Positions 35,722-44,488 of a stretch of 64,000 nucleotides of DNA are shown in pieces; position 1 is the first letter of the stretch; each line of letters begins with the position of its first letter. Both the position numbers and the translations under genes were made by a program. Location: contig NZ_QKOB01000007.1 in assembly GCF_003226535.1 (NCBI RefSeq), positions 47,078-111,077 of the forward strand, given 5' to 3'. The notes beneath the pieces are model-generated. The model was given only the letters and a program-made list of their open reading frames with translations. It was not told the origin of the DNA and did not search any database. Source of the stretch: Meiothermus sp. Pnk-1. Lineage in GTDB: Bacteria > Deinococcota > Deinococci > Deinococcales > Thermaceae.

Positions 35722-36393
35722 ATGACCGGAAGTAGTGTGGCTTCGATAGCGAGGTTCGCCTTTTCCCGATGGGCGAAAGCTGCCACGGTAGTGGGGGTTC
35801 CGCTGGCACTAGCGGTGCTCGAGCTGTTTCACCCCCATGTCCGTGACCCCACTGAACTCAGCCGACAAAGCTTGCCCACCTGGTTGCTGGTGCATTATCT
35901 TCAGATCGCCCTGTTTCCCTTGGCAGCCCTTAGCCTTGGGCTACTCACCGCTGGACTTAGCGGCCCGATGGTAGTGTTGTCACGAATTGCCTTGTTCGTC
36001 TTTGCGGTAGATTTCGTGGCCTTCGACACCGCCGCTGGGGTAACGACCGGAGTGTTGGTGGAGGCGGCTCAGAACGCAGGGGCGCTGGCGGCCTGGCAAG
36101 CCCCGCTGCTAACGGTATGGAACCATCCGATAATCGGCGGGATGGGTTCACCGCTGTTGGCGGTGGTGGGAACTACCGCTTGGCTGGTAGGCGCGCTAGC
36201 ATCAGCCTTTACCCTGCGTCGGGCTGGGGCTTCGTGGGGTTTAGTAGCGTTACTGGGCGTCTCAGCGTTGGGCCTTGCGGTGTTTAGAACCCACGCCTGG
36301 CCGGGTGGCCCGCTGAGTTTTGGAGCCCTGGCTTTGGCCGCAGCTTGGGGGCAGTGGGGGGGCGCGGCTCAGCACTCAGGAGGTGGCCGATGA
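35722..36393 (+). CDS. Six-TM membrane protein of unknown function
   Basis: A 223-residue hydrophobic protein with about six membrane segments and a conserved-looking polar start after TM1 (ELFHPHVRDPTELSR). I do not recognise a characterised family. An AAGGAGG ribosome site lies upstream of the ATG. Its stop overlaps the start of an alpha/beta hydrolase (ATGA), and a TetR-type gene is divergent, so the pair is probably a small regulated operon induced by a hydrophobic or antimicrobial compound. That role is inference. Confidence 0.75.
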   Translation: MTGSSVASIARFAFSRWAKAATVVGVPLALAVLELFHPHVRDPTELSRQSLPTWLLVHYLQIALFPLAALSLGLLTAGLSGPMVVLSRIALFVFAVDFVAFDTAAGVTTGVLVEAAQNAGALAAWQAPLLTVWNHPIIGGMGSPLLAVVGTTAWLVGALASAFTLRRAGASWGLVALLGVSALGLAVFRTHAWPGGPLSFGALALAAAWGQWGGAAQHSGGGR

Positions 36394-37259
36394 CCGTTAA
36401 CCCGAGGGGAAACACCTTGCGGGTGGGTGATATGGAAGTTTGGTACAAGGTGACGGGCAGCGGTCCACCCTTGGTCGTACAGTCACCCGGCTGGGGCTTT
36501 GGCAGTGCGTTCTATCAGCAAACTCTGAATCCCCTGGAGGGGCACTTCACCCTGCTCTATTACGATACCCCCGGCAGCGGCCAGTCAGCAGCTCCGCGCC
36601 AAGAAGATATCCAGGTGGGCACCTTTGTAGAAGTCCTCGAGGCCCTGCGCCACCACTTGCACCTGGAGGCCTTCGCCCTGCTAGGCCACTCGCACGGCGG
36701 CTTTATCGCTATGAACTACGCCCTGAAGTACCCGCAATCTCTATCTCACCTCGTGTTAGTGGGAGCGCAGCTGGGGGTGGAAGAACCGGAGCAAGACCTG
36801 GAGCGCACTCTGCCAACTCTGGCCCAAGACCCCCGCTTTGCCGAGGCGGCCCAAGTCTTCATGTATTGGCGCCAGGGCAAAATACAGCTGTCAGGCGCCA
36901 GCCTGGGGGTGGGGCTAGACATGATCGCGCCGCTGTATTTCTTCGACCCCGTCGGGGACGGGGTGACCGTGTACCGCGAGTACGTCCGGTCTCATCCTAT
37001 ACCTCTCAGCACCTTTGTCGCAGCCGGAGCTTCGGACAAACGTTTTTTGGTACGAGAAAAGCTGGGCTCTATAAGCGTTCCTACCCTCATTATCGAGGGG
37101 CGTCACGACTTTATCTGCTCGCCAGTCCAAGCTCAAGCCATCCAGGAGGGGATCCGGGGTTCAAGGTTGGTGATCTTCGAGCGCAGCGGCCACTACCCCT
37201 GGCTCGAGGAGCCCGAAGTGTTCTTCACAACGCTAACCGATTTCCTGGCTAAGGCCTGA
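36390..37259 (+). CDS. Alpha/beta hydrolase
   Basis: A 289-residue alpha/beta-hydrolase-fold enzyme. The oxyanion region is VVQSPGWGFGS. The nucleophile elbow is LLGHSHGGFIAMNYAL (Ser in GHSHG), the acid is in IIEGRHDFICSP, and the catalytic His in FERSGHYPWLEEPEVF. The order and spacing resemble prolyl aminopeptidase/haloalkane-type relatives (LLYYDTPGSGQS). The ATG at 36390 overlaps the previous stop and has AGGAGG upstream. Substrate unknown. Confidence 0.88.
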   Translation: MTVNPRGNTLRVGDMEVWYKVTGSGPPLVVQSPGWGFGSAFYQQTLNPLEGHFTLLYYDTPGSGQSAAPRQEDIQVGTFVEVLEALRHHLHLEAFALLGHSHGGFIAMNYALKYPQSLSHLVLVGAQLGVEEPEQDLERTLPTLAQDPRFAEAAQVFMYWRQGKIQLSGASLGVGLDMIAPLYFFDPVGDGVTVYREYVRSHPIPLSTFVAAGASDKRFLVREKLGSISVPTLIIEGRHDFICSPVQAQAIQEGIRGSRLVIFERSGHYPWLEEPEVFFTTLTDFLAKA

Positions 37260-37277
37260 TCAGATCTACCCCACGAA

Positions 37278-37955
37278 TCACCACGGCACCCCCAGCACCG
37301 GCTGGAGGCTCACCAGCGGCTCGGCGTAGGCCACGCCCAGGTAATTGCCCCAGGCCCGGCGTAACGCCCGCCGCGCCTCCACCCCGGCCAGGCTCACGGT
37401 CTCGGAGGCGGCCTCACCATAGAACTGGCTTCGATGGGCCAAAACGGCGGCCTGCCAGGTCTCGATGTAGGCCGATACGTCTACCAACAAGCTGGGCGTC
37501 GCCGCGTAGTTGCCGGGGTAGAAGAACATCCGCTCAACCTTGTGCGGCTGGCCCTCGAGCGCGGCCCGGCTCAGCCCGGCAAAATGCACCGCGCTCCGGC
37601 TGAGATGGTGGGCGGCCACGTGGTCAGGGTGGCGGTCGGCGAACCAGGGGGCGATCACCACCCTGGGGCGCACGCGCCGCAAGGCCTGTCCCAGCGCGAG
37701 GCGCTGCTCGTGGACATCGGCCAGGCCACCATCGGGAAGCCCCAGGTTGCCCCGGTAGTCCAGCCCCAGGATGCGGGCGGCCTCCTCGGCCTCGGCCAGC
37801 CGCTCCGGCACCGTGCCCTTGGTGCCCATCTCCCCTCGGGTCAGCTCGAGGATGGCCGTGCTATAGCCCTCAGCCTTGGCCCGCGCCAGCATCCCCCCGC
37901 AGCCCAGCTCGGCGTCGTCGGGGTGCGGGGCGATCACCAGCAGATCAAGCGCCAT
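37278..37955 (-). CDS. bshB: Bacillithiol biosynthesis deacetylase
   Basis: Zinc-dependent LmbE-family deacetylase of 225 residues removing the acetyl group from GlcNAc-malate. The metal site is VIAPHPDDAELGCGGMLA with a downstream HPDHVAAHHL. RGEMGTKGTVPERLAEAEEA and GLPDGGLAD are characteristic of BshB1 proteins. The ATG at 37955 has TATAAC seven bases upstream, so it may be leaderless. The frame continues further upstream, but that part is not conserved. bshA and bshC lie elsewhere in the window. Confidence 0.9.
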   Translation of the reverse strand: MALDLLVIAPHPDDAELGCGGMLARAKAEGYSTAILELTRGEMGTKGTVPERLAEAEEAARILGLDYRGNLGLPDGGLADVHEQRLALGQALRRVRPRVVIAPWFADRHPDHVAAHHLSRSAVHFAGLSRAALEGQPHKVERMFFYPGNYAATPSLLVDVSAYIETWQAAVLAHRSQFYGEAASETVSLAGVEARRALRRAWGNYLGVAYAEPLVSLQPVLGVPW

Positions 37956-38054
37956 AGTAGGGGTTATACGCTTGATCCCTCGAGGATGCAAGACGAAGGC
38001 GGCGCAGTGAGAAAATACCCGCAAAATTTGCCGCCGGGCGGTATGGTGAAGGGT

Positions 38055-38678
38055 ATGGTCACGGTTCCCTCTACAGACCTAACCGCCGGGTTGTCCCAGA
38101 CCGCGTCGTTGATGGACGAGGGCCAGGGGCTCATGCACCGCATGCACCAGCTGGCCGAGGAGTTACGCCAGGTGGTAGCCCAGCTCGGCCAGGGGGTTCC
38201 CGCCCCGGCGGAAGCCGCCCAAGGGCTTACCCAGACCGCCCAGGCTTTCGAGGATTGGTGGCGGCGCGCACAAAAGCTGGTGGGGGGTGACCTCGAGCGG
38301 AGCGTCCCTAAGGTGATGCAGGCCCTCGAGGTTCACCAGCAAAGGCTCGAGATGGAAATCCAGCGCCAGAAGGCCATGGCCGTGCTCGAGCAGGTGGGTA
38401 GCCTGAGCTACGTCAACAAAGACGAGTTCATGCCCCTCTCGGAGATCCAGTTCGAGGCCATCGGGATGCTGCGGGCCCTTAAAGGAGCCGAGCAACTCGA
38501 CGAGACCGCCATGGCCCTAGCCGCCGGGACCCACCCCTATGCCCTGCTGGTGCGCCTGGTTACCAACCCGGAGCTGAGCGACAGCGACTGGCAAGAGATC
38601 TACCAGGCGGTCCGGCAATCCCTGGGGAACGAGCTCGCGGTGGCGGCGGCCCGGGGAAAGCTGCACCTCGAGGCGTAG
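38055..38678 (+). CDS. Conserved-looking hypothetical protein
   Basis: A 207-residue hydrophilic, largely helical protein without signal peptide or membrane segments. The middle (ALEVHQQRLEMEIQRQKAMA) suggests coiled coil. I do not recognise a family. The ATG at 38055 is chosen because TATGGT lies seven bases before it; another ATG at 38043 is in frame. The stop codon lies in the first unit of a short repeat block, and the likely terminator lies within the end of plsY. Confidence 0.65.
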   Translation: MVTVPSTDLTAGLSQTASLMDEGQGLMHRMHQLAEELRQVVAQLGQGVPAPAEAAQGLTQTAQAFEDWWRRAQKLVGGDLERSVPKVMQALEVHQQRLEMEIQRQKAMAVLEQVGSLSYVNKDEFMPLSEIQFEAIGMLRALKGAEQLDETAMALAAGTHPYALLVRLVTNPELSDSDWQEIYQAVRQSLGNELAVAAARGKLHLEA

Positions 38679-38800
38679 TTTCCCCGAGCGGAGCGAGGGG
38701 TGGCGTAGTTTCGCCGAGCGAGACGCTTGTTTCGGCGCAAGCCGTGGGGTGGCGTAGTTTCGCCGAGCGAGACGCTTCTTTCGCCGCCGGTAGGCGGGGT
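38671..38800. repeat. Short tandem/dispersed repeat block
   Basis: GGCGTAGTTTCGCCGAGCGA recurs: exact copies at 38702 and 38751 (period 49) and a diverged copy beginning at 38672 that includes the stop codon of the hypothetical gene. GACGCTT follows in the two exact copies, and TTTCGGCGCAAGC occurs after the first exact copy and again near 38815. No gene is visible in this stretch. Confidence 0.8.
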
Positions 38801-38838
38801 AGCGAAAGGCTCCTTTCGGCGCAAGCGAACTCCCGGCT

Positions 38839-39459
38839 CTAGCCGGTGGCCTCCGGCTTGGAGGCCACCGTTTTCTCTCCCAAACGGCGTTCGGTCCCGG
38901 CCTGAAGCCGCCGGATGTTTTCGCGGTGGGTAAAGAAGATAAGCCCGGCCAAAAGCCCCAGGGTGATGACCTCCCACCAAGGCCGCCCCAATCCTAGGGC
39001 GATCACCACCGAGGCCACCCCCCCGATCATGCTTCCCGCCGAGACGTAACGGGTCAGGACCATGGTGGCCACCCCGATGGGCAGGGTCAGCAAGGCCACC
39101 AGCGGGTCCAGCACCAGCAAGGTGCCAAAACTGGTAGCAACCCCCTTGCCGCCGGAGAAGCGCAGCAAGACCGAGTAGTTGTGCCCCAGCACCGCCGCCA
39201 CCGCCACCAGACCCGCCACCAGGCCGTCCAATCCCGCCAAGCGAGCGATAAGGAGGGCGATCCCTCCCTTGAACACGTCAAAAAAAGCCACCAGCGCTGC
39301 CGGGCCCGGTCCCAGGGTGCGCAGCACGTTGGTGGCGCCGATATTTCCCGAACCGACCTTCTGAATATCCACCCCACGGGCCCGCGCCACCAGCGCTCCC
39401 GCCGGAATGCTGCCAAACAAATATGCCAGCAACAGGACAATGACGATCTCCCAGGCCAC
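38839..39459 (-). CDS. plsY: Glycerol-3-phosphate acyltransferase
   Basis: Membrane acyltransferase that starts phospholipid synthesis from acyl-phosphate and glycerol-3-phosphate. The 206-residue protein has about five membrane segments and the three family motifs: [20 protein letters not shown] with [30 protein letters not shown], and [16 protein letters not shown]. The C-terminal tail ([11 protein letters not shown]) is encoded by the hairpin arm of a convergent terminator, so this end may be constrained by that structure. Confidence 0.95.
   Translation of the reverse strand: MAWEIVIVLLLAYLFGSIPAGALVARARGVDIQKVGSGNIGATNVLRTLGPGPAALVAFFDVFKGGIALLIARLAGLDGLVAGLVAVAAVLGHNYSVLLRFSGGKGVATSFGTLLVLDPLVALLTLPIGVATMVLTRYVSAGSMIGGVASVVIALGLGRPWWEVITLGLLAGLIFFTHRENIRRLQAGTERRLGEKTVASKPEATG
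38845..38874 (+). terminator. Intrinsic terminator inside the plsY 3' end
   Basis: GGTGGCCTCC and GGAGGCCACC form a perfect 10-bp stem with a five-base loop, followed by GTTTTCT on the plus strand. This is a strong terminator for the plus-strand hypothetical gene. It lies entirely within the last codons of plsY on the other strand. Confidence 0.82.
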
Positions 39460-39491
39460 GTTGCAATTCTACCGCCGGAGCATGAGCCACA

Positions 39492-40271
39492 TTAGCTGCT
39501 CGCAGAGGTGTAGCTGCGCAAGGCCAGCCGCCAAAAAAAGCGGGCGAAGGCGCACATGCCCAGGGCGATGCCCAACGCGACGAGGAGGGTTTGGCCCTCG
39601 AGCCGCCCCAGCGCGGCCTCCGCCGGAACCGTGGTGAGGAAGGCCACCGGAACCACGAAGGTGAAGAAAAAGCGGTAGAGGGCCGGGTACGCCCCGATGG
39701 GGTAGCGTCCGGCCTCCAGGAGGCCGCGCAGGACCTCGGTGACGTTGTAGATCTTGACGAACCAGATGCTGGTCGCACCCAGAATGAACCACAAGCTGTA
39801 CAGCAGCAGGCTCGCTACCCCAAGCAGCCCAAGCCCCACAAGGTGGTCGGGAACCCCCATCCCCAAACGGCTTCCGGCGTAGATCCAAACCCCTAGCCCA
39901 AACAGCAGGTTGGGCAACCCCCAGGGCGAGAAGAAACGGGTCGAAAGCCAGAACTGGCTGTCCACCGGTTTCAGGAGCACAAAATCCAGGGTCCCTTTTT
40001 GCACCTGCTCGACGATGCGGTTGAGGTTGGGGCCCAGAAAGGTGTTGGAGAAGCCCTCGAGGATCGTAAACGCCCCCAACACCAGCAAGGCCTCGTCAAA
40101 CCGCCACCCTCCCGGGCGGTACCCCCCTTGGTACAAGAGCGAGAGGCTAAACACACTTCCGGCCAGCATCGCGACCGCGGCAAGGGCGGCCAAGAGAAAG
40201 TTCCCCCGGTACTCGAGCTCCGCCGCCAGGGCACTCCCCCAGAAGCGGAGCAGAAGTTTACCGTAGCGCAC
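39492..40271 (-). CDS. ABC-2 type exporter permease (DUF990-like)
   Basis: A 259-residue membrane protein with six segments. The region FLGPNLNRIVEQVQKGTLDF followed by VLLKPVDSQFWLS matches a motif repeated in DUF990-type ABC-2 permeases (G-x-LDF-x-L-x-KP). The likely ATPase and a second permease with the analogous EGRLSFKLLRPIDPVWDHV lie a few kb away on the other strand, so the three probably form one exporter. Substrate unknown. It starts nine bases after the pdxH stop. Confidence 0.82.
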   Translation of the reverse strand: MRYGKLLLRFWGSALAAELEYRGNFLLAALAAVAMLAGSVFSLSLLYQGGYRPGGWRFDEALLVLGAFTILEGFSNTFLGPNLNRIVEQVQKGTLDFVLLKPVDSQFWLSTRFFSPWGLPNLLFGLGVWIYAGSRLGMGVPDHLVGLGLLGVASLLLYSLWFILGATSIWFVKIYNVTEVLRGLLEAGRYPIGAYPALYRFFFTFVVPVAFLTTVPAEAALGRLEGQTLLVALGIALGMCAFARFFWRLALRSYTSASS

Positions 40272-40280
40272 AGCTATAGC

Positions 40281-40916
40281 TTAGGGCGCCAAGCGCGTAA
40301 TCTTCCAGCCTCCGTCCGGCTGCAAGGTGTAGGCCAGCCGGTCGTGGATGCGGCTTTTACGGCCCTGCCAGAACTCGAAGTAATCCGGTACCAACCGGTA
40401 GCCCCCCCAGTGGGCTGGCCGGGGAACTTGCCTGGGATAGCGCTGCTTGGTCTGTTCAATCCATTGCAGCAACACCTCCCGCGAGGGGATAGGCTCGCTC
40501 TGGGGGCTCGCGGCCGAGGCCGCCTGGCTCTCGTAGGGGCGGCCGGCAAAGTAAGCGTCCGACTCTTCGGCGGAGACTTTTTCCACCCGGCCTTCGATGC
40601 GCACCTGGCGCTCGAGCGAGGGCCACCAGAAGTTCAGCGCGGCGTAGGGGTGGGCCTCGAGCTCGCGGCCCTTGCGGCTGTGGTAGTTGGTATAGAAGAC
40701 GAAACCTTCGGCAGAAAATCCCCGTAGCAGCACCACCCGGCTGCTGGGACGACCCCCCTCCCCCACCGTGGAAAGCGTCATGCCGTAGGGTTCGACGAGC
40801 CCAGCGGCCAGGGCCGCCGCGAGCCAGACCCCGAACTGCTCAACGGGATCGGGCGAAACGTCGGCTTCGTGGAGTTCGCCCTTGGTGTAGTCATAGCGGA
40901 GGTTGCGAAGGTCCAT
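40281..40916 (-). CDS. pdxH: Pyridoxamine 5'-phosphate oxidase
   Basis: FMN-dependent enzyme making pyridoxal 5'-phosphate. The 211-residue protein shows MDLRNLRYDYTKGELHEADV, SRVVLLRGFSAEGFVFYTNY, SRKGRELEAHPYAALNFWWP, QVRIEGRVEKVSAEESDAYF and PHWGGY-like and FEFWQGRKSRIHDRL blocks, which are diagnostic of PdxH. TAACCT lies six bases before the ATG, suggesting leaderless transcription divergent from the ABC ATPase gene. Confidence 0.96.
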   Translation of the reverse strand: MDLRNLRYDYTKGELHEADVSPDPVEQFGVWLAAALAAGLVEPYGMTLSTVGEGGRPSSRVVLLRGFSAEGFVFYTNYHSRKGRELEAHPYAALNFWWPSLERQVRIEGRVEKVSAEESDAYFAGRPYESQAASAASPQSEPIPSREVLLQWIEQTKQRYPRQVPRPAHWGGYRLVPDYFEFWQGRKSRIHDRLAYTLQPDGGWKITRLAP

Positions 40917-40991
40917 GCCGACAGGTTACATGGTTCATCCCAAGGCGCTATAGGGCGGGCCACGCTTTCCCCCGCGCTCTATAGTGTACGT

Positions 40992-41993
40992 GTGGCTATC
41001 GTCAGCGCAGAGAACCTCAGCAAAAGCTACCCGGTGGCCCTCAAAGACCCTGGTCTGGCGGGCACGCTGCGGCATTTTTTGGCGCGCAGATACCGGCAGA
41101 TCGAGGCGGTCAAGGGGGTGAGTTTCCAGATCGAACCGGGCGAGATCGTGGGCTTTCTGGGGCCCAACGGGGCGGGCAAGACCACCACCCTCAAGATGCT
41201 CACCGGCCTGATCCACCCTACCGCCGGGCGGGTCGAGGTGGCCGGACACCTCCCCTTCCGCCGCGAGGCCGAGTTTCTCAGGAAGATCACCCTGGTGATG
41301 GGTAACAAACAGCAGCTCATCTGGGACCTGCCGGCGGGGGACTCCTTCGCCATCAACGCCGCGGTGTACGAGATCCCCGATGCTGAGCTGAAGAAGCGGG
41401 TTGGGGAGTTGGCCGAGATGCTGGGGCTGGGGGGCAAGCTGACCCAACCGGTGCGCAAGCTCTCCTTGGGGGAGCGGATGAAGGCTGAACTCCTGGCCGC
41501 CCTCCTTCACCGTCCCCAGGTGCTCTTCCTCGACGAACCCACCCTGGGCCTGGATGTGAACGCCCAGAACGCCGTGCGTGAATTCCTGCGCGAGTATAAC
41601 CGCCGTTATGGGGCCACCATTTTGCTCACCAGCCACTACATGGCCGACATCACCGCCCTGGCCGAGCGGGTGCTGCTGATCCACCGGGGCTCCCTCATCT
41701 ACGACGGCGGCCTGCAGGGGCTTTTGGAGCGCTTCGCCCCTTACCGCGAGGTGCGCCTCGAGCTCGAGCGCCCGGTCTCTCGCGAAACCTTCGAGCGCTA
41801 CGGGGAGGTGGCCCAGTACGAAGTGCGCCAAGCCCGGCTTCTGCTGCGGCGGGAAACGCTGGTGGAGGGGATCGCCCAGATCCTCAAGGAGCTTCCGGTG
41901 GCCGACCTGGAGGTGCGCGAGCCCGCGGTGGAAGAGGTCATCGGGCGCGTCTTCGAGAGCGGAGCGGAAGTCGAAGCCCCCCGGACGAGCTGA
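40992..41993 (+). CDS. ABC-2 type exporter ATPase
   Basis: A 333-residue ATP-binding subunit: Walker A GPNGAGKTTTLK, signature VRKLSLGERMKAEL, Walker B VLFLDEPTLGLDV, H-loop LLTSHYMADI. The C-terminal extension (from ~residue 240) is typical of drug/polysaccharide ABC-2 ATPases. The GTG at 40992 follows TATAGT by six bases, so it looks leaderless. The partners are probably the permeases at 39.5 and 43.6 kb. GlpD lies 27 bases downstream. Confidence 0.92.
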   Translation: MAIVSAENLSKSYPVALKDPGLAGTLRHFLARRYRQIEAVKGVSFQIEPGEIVGFLGPNGAGKTTTLKMLTGLIHPTAGRVEVAGHLPFRREAEFLRKITLVMGNKQQLIWDLPAGDSFAINAAVYEIPDAELKKRVGELAEMLGLGGKLTQPVRKLSLGERMKAELLAALLHRPQVLFLDEPTLGLDVNAQNAVREFLREYNRRYGATILLTSHYMADITALAERVLLIHRGSLIYDGGLQGLLERFAPYREVRLELERPVSRETFERYGEVAQYEVRQARLLLRRETLVEGIAQILKELPVADLEVREPAVEEVIGRVFESGAEVEAPRTS

Positions 41994-42020
41994 GGGGGCA
42001 GATTGCGGTAACTTAGATAG

Positions 42021-43616
42021 ATGAACCGAACTGCCCTGCTCGAGCGTCTCAACAACGAAAGCTTCGATCTGCTGGTCATCGGAGGGGGAGCAAGCGGCGC
42101 GGGCGTGGCCCTCGACGCGGCCACGCGGGGGCTCAAGGTGGCCCTGGTGGAACGGCTGGATTTTGCCGAGGGGACTTCCAGCCGCTCTACCAAGCTCATC
42201 CACGGCGGGGTGCGCTACCTCGAGCTGGCGGTCAAAACCCTTGACCGCGTCCAGCTCAACCTGGTGCGCGACGCCCTGCACGAGCGGGCCACGCTGCTCC
42301 GGCTGGCCCCCCACCTGACCCGCCCCCTCTGGCTCCTCACCCCGCTGTACAAGCTGTGGGAGATGCCCTACTACTGGACCGGCCTCAAGCTCTACGACCT
42401 GCTAGCGGGGAAGGCCCGGCTGGCGCTATCCCGCTACCTGAGCCCGCAGGAGACCCGGCGCCGCTTCCCTGCGGTGCGGAGGGAGGGACTGGTGGGCTCG
42501 GTGGCCTATCAGGACGGGCAGTTCGACGACGCCCGGTATAACCTCGAGCTCATCCTGACCGCCTTGGAAGAGGGCGCCGTAGCGGTGAACTACGCCGAGG
42601 TCACCGCCCTGCTGAAACAGGATGGGAAGCTCCGCGGAGCGGTGGTACGCGACAGGCTGGGCGGGCAGGAGCTCGAGGTAGGGGCCAAGGTCGTGATCAA
42701 CGCCACCGGCCCCTTCTCCGACCACATCCGCCACCTGGACGACCCCGCCGCCCCCGCGCTGGTCAGGGCGAGCTCCGGGGTTCACATCGTCCTTGACCCA
42801 AAGTACAGCCCGCCCGATACCGGGCTGCTGATCCCCCATACCGAAGACGGGCGGGTAATCTTTGTGCTGCCCTGGCTGGGGCAGACCCTGGTCGGCACCA
42901 CCGACGATCCTGCCGAGCCCACCCCGCACCCCAAGGCCCGCGAGGAGGAGATCGCCTACATCCTGCGCCAGGTCGAGCCCTACTTGGGTAGAATCCCCCG
43001 GGAGGAGGTCCGGGCGGCGTGGGCGGGGCTCAGGCCGCTGGTCGCCCGGCCACAAGCTGCCGATACCGCCCGGCTGGCCCGCGATCATCTGGTGGAGGAG
43101 AGCCCCTCCGGCCTCCTCACGCTCACCGGGGGCAAGTGGACCACCTACCGCAAGATGGCCCTGGACTGTCTGAACTACGCGGTGGGGAGATTCGGCCTAC
43201 GCGCCGGGCCCAGCCGCACCCACGAGCGACGGCTGGTGGGCGGGTGGGGCTTCGATCCCGATGGAGCTCAGAAGCTGGCTCAGGAGTATGGCCTCGAGCC
43301 TGATATCGCCCAACACCTCCACCGCTCCTACGGCAGCCGAGCGGGTCGGGTCGCCGAGATCGGTCAGAACCTCCGCCTGGCCCCCGGCTACCCCTACATC
43401 GCCAGCGAGGTGATCTACGCCGCCCGCCACGAGCTGGCCCAGACCCCCATGGACGTGCTGGCCCGGCGCACCCGGTTGGCCTTTTTGGATACCCAAGCCG
43501 CCCAGGCCGCCCTCCCCGAGGTGACCCGGCTTCTGGCGAAGGAGCTGGGCTGGAAAGCCGAGGAGCGCACGGCCCAGGAGCATCAAGCCCAGGAACGGCT
43601 GGCGGTGGCGATCTAA
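42021..43616 (+). CDS. glpD: Aerobic glycerol-3-phosphate dehydrogenase
   Basis: FAD-dependent membrane-associated enzyme oxidising glycerol-3-phosphate to DHAP and passing electrons to quinone. The 531 residues contain the dinucleotide motif LLVIGGGASGAGVALDAATR, SSRSTKLIHGGVRYLE, VGTTDDPAEPTPHPK, and GLLTLTGGKWTTYRKMA. Length is normal. TAACTT lies six bases before the ATG. It connects to plsY (same substrate pool) three genes away, though on the opposite strand. Confidence 0.95.
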   Translation: MNRTALLERLNNESFDLLVIGGGASGAGVALDAATRGLKVALVERLDFAEGTSSRSTKLIHGGVRYLELAVKTLDRVQLNLVRDALHERATLLRLAPHLTRPLWLLTPLYKLWEMPYYWTGLKLYDLLAGKARLALSRYLSPQETRRRFPAVRREGLVGSVAYQDGQFDDARYNLELILTALEEGAVAVNYAEVTALLKQDGKLRGAVVRDRLGGQELEVGAKVVINATGPFSDHIRHLDDPAAPALVRASSGVHIVLDPKYSPPDTGLLIPHTEDGRVIFVLPWLGQTLVGTTDDPAEPTPHPKAREEEIAYILRQVEPYLGRIPREEVRAAWAGLRPLVARPQAADTARLARDHLVEESPSGLLTLTGGKWTTYRKMALDCLNYAVGRFGLRAGPSRTHERRLVGGWGFDPDGAQKLAQEYGLEPDIAQHLHRSYGSRAGRVAEIGQNLRLAPGYPYIASEVIYAARHELAQTPMDVLARRTRLAFLDTQAAQAALPEVTRLLAKELGWKAEERTAQEHQAQERLAVAI

Positions 43617-43637
43617 CCTTTGGGAGTAAACTGCCAC

Positions 43638-44417
43638 GTGTGGCGCAAGGCTAAAACCCTTCTCCAGGTCTACTACGCCTACATGCTCGAGTACCGCGCC
43701 GAGCTGATCCTGTGGGCTATCGCCGGGCTGCTCCCGATCATCCTGATGGGGGTGTGGACCCAGGCCGCCCAGGGCGGGGGCTTCGGGCTTACCCCCGACG
43801 AGTTCGCCCGCTACTTTCTGATGGTCTTCCTGGTGCGGCAGCTCACGGTGGTATGGGTGATCTGGGACTTCGAACGGGAGGTGGTGGAAGGGCGGCTCTC
43901 CTTCAAGCTGCTGCGGCCGATAGACCCGGTGTGGGATCACGTGGCCGCGCACCTTTCCGAGCGGGTAGCCCGGCTGCCCTTCGCCCTGCTGCTCTTGGGG
44001 GTCTTCTTCCTGCTGTATCCGGGAGCCCTCTTCGCGCCGAGCTGGAAGGGGATTCTGCTTGGGCTGCTAGCCACCGCGGCCAGCTTTGCGATGCGGTTTT
44101 TGATGCAGTATACCTTTGCCCTAGTAGCCTTCTGGACCGAGCGGGCCAGCAGCCTGGAGGAAGGCTGGTTCATCCTCTACCTCTTCCTCTCCGGCCTGGT
44201 GGCCCCGCTCTCGGTCTTCCCGGAGGCGGTGCGGAACCTGGCCCTGCTCACCCCTTTCCCTTACCTGGTCTACTTCCCGGCCTCGATCCTGGCCGGGCAG
44301 CCGGTCAACATCGGGCAGGGGTTTTTGGTGCTCTTAGCCTGGGCCTTGTTTTTCTTCCTCCTCAACCGCTGGCTATGGCGCAAAGGGCTGCGGCAGTTTT
44401 CCGGGATGGGGGCGTAA
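43638..44417 (+). CDS. ABC-2 type exporter permease
   Basis: A 259-residue, six-segment membrane protein. IWDFEREVVEGRLSFKLLRP corresponds to the G-x-L-x-F-x-LL-x-P motif of the other ABC-2 permease in this window, and the overall layout matches. The GTG at 43638 follows TAAACT by five bases. It is probably the second half of the permease heterodimer, displaced from the ATPase by glpD. Substrate unknown. Confidence 0.82.
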   Translation: MWRKAKTLLQVYYAYMLEYRAELILWAIAGLLPIILMGVWTQAAQGGGFGLTPDEFARYFLMVFLVRQLTVVWVIWDFEREVVEGRLSFKLLRPIDPVWDHVAAHLSERVARLPFALLLLGVFFLLYPGALFAPSWKGILLGLLATAASFAMRFLMQYTFALVAFWTERASSLEEGWFILYLFLSGLVAPLSVFPEAVRNLALLTPFPYLVYFPASILAGQPVNIGQGFLVLLAWALFFFLLNRWLWRKGLRQFSGMGA

Positions 44418-44488
44418 ATCGAAAGCGTCGGAGCTACGGCGTAGGGCGTATGACGTTCGACCCGCCCCGAGGCTGCTACCATAACCCC

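Noticed and set aside
37434..38054. Long upstream extension of the small hypothetical gene through bshB
   Set aside because: It is antisense to bshB; the first start outside that gene with a leaderless promoter is 38055.
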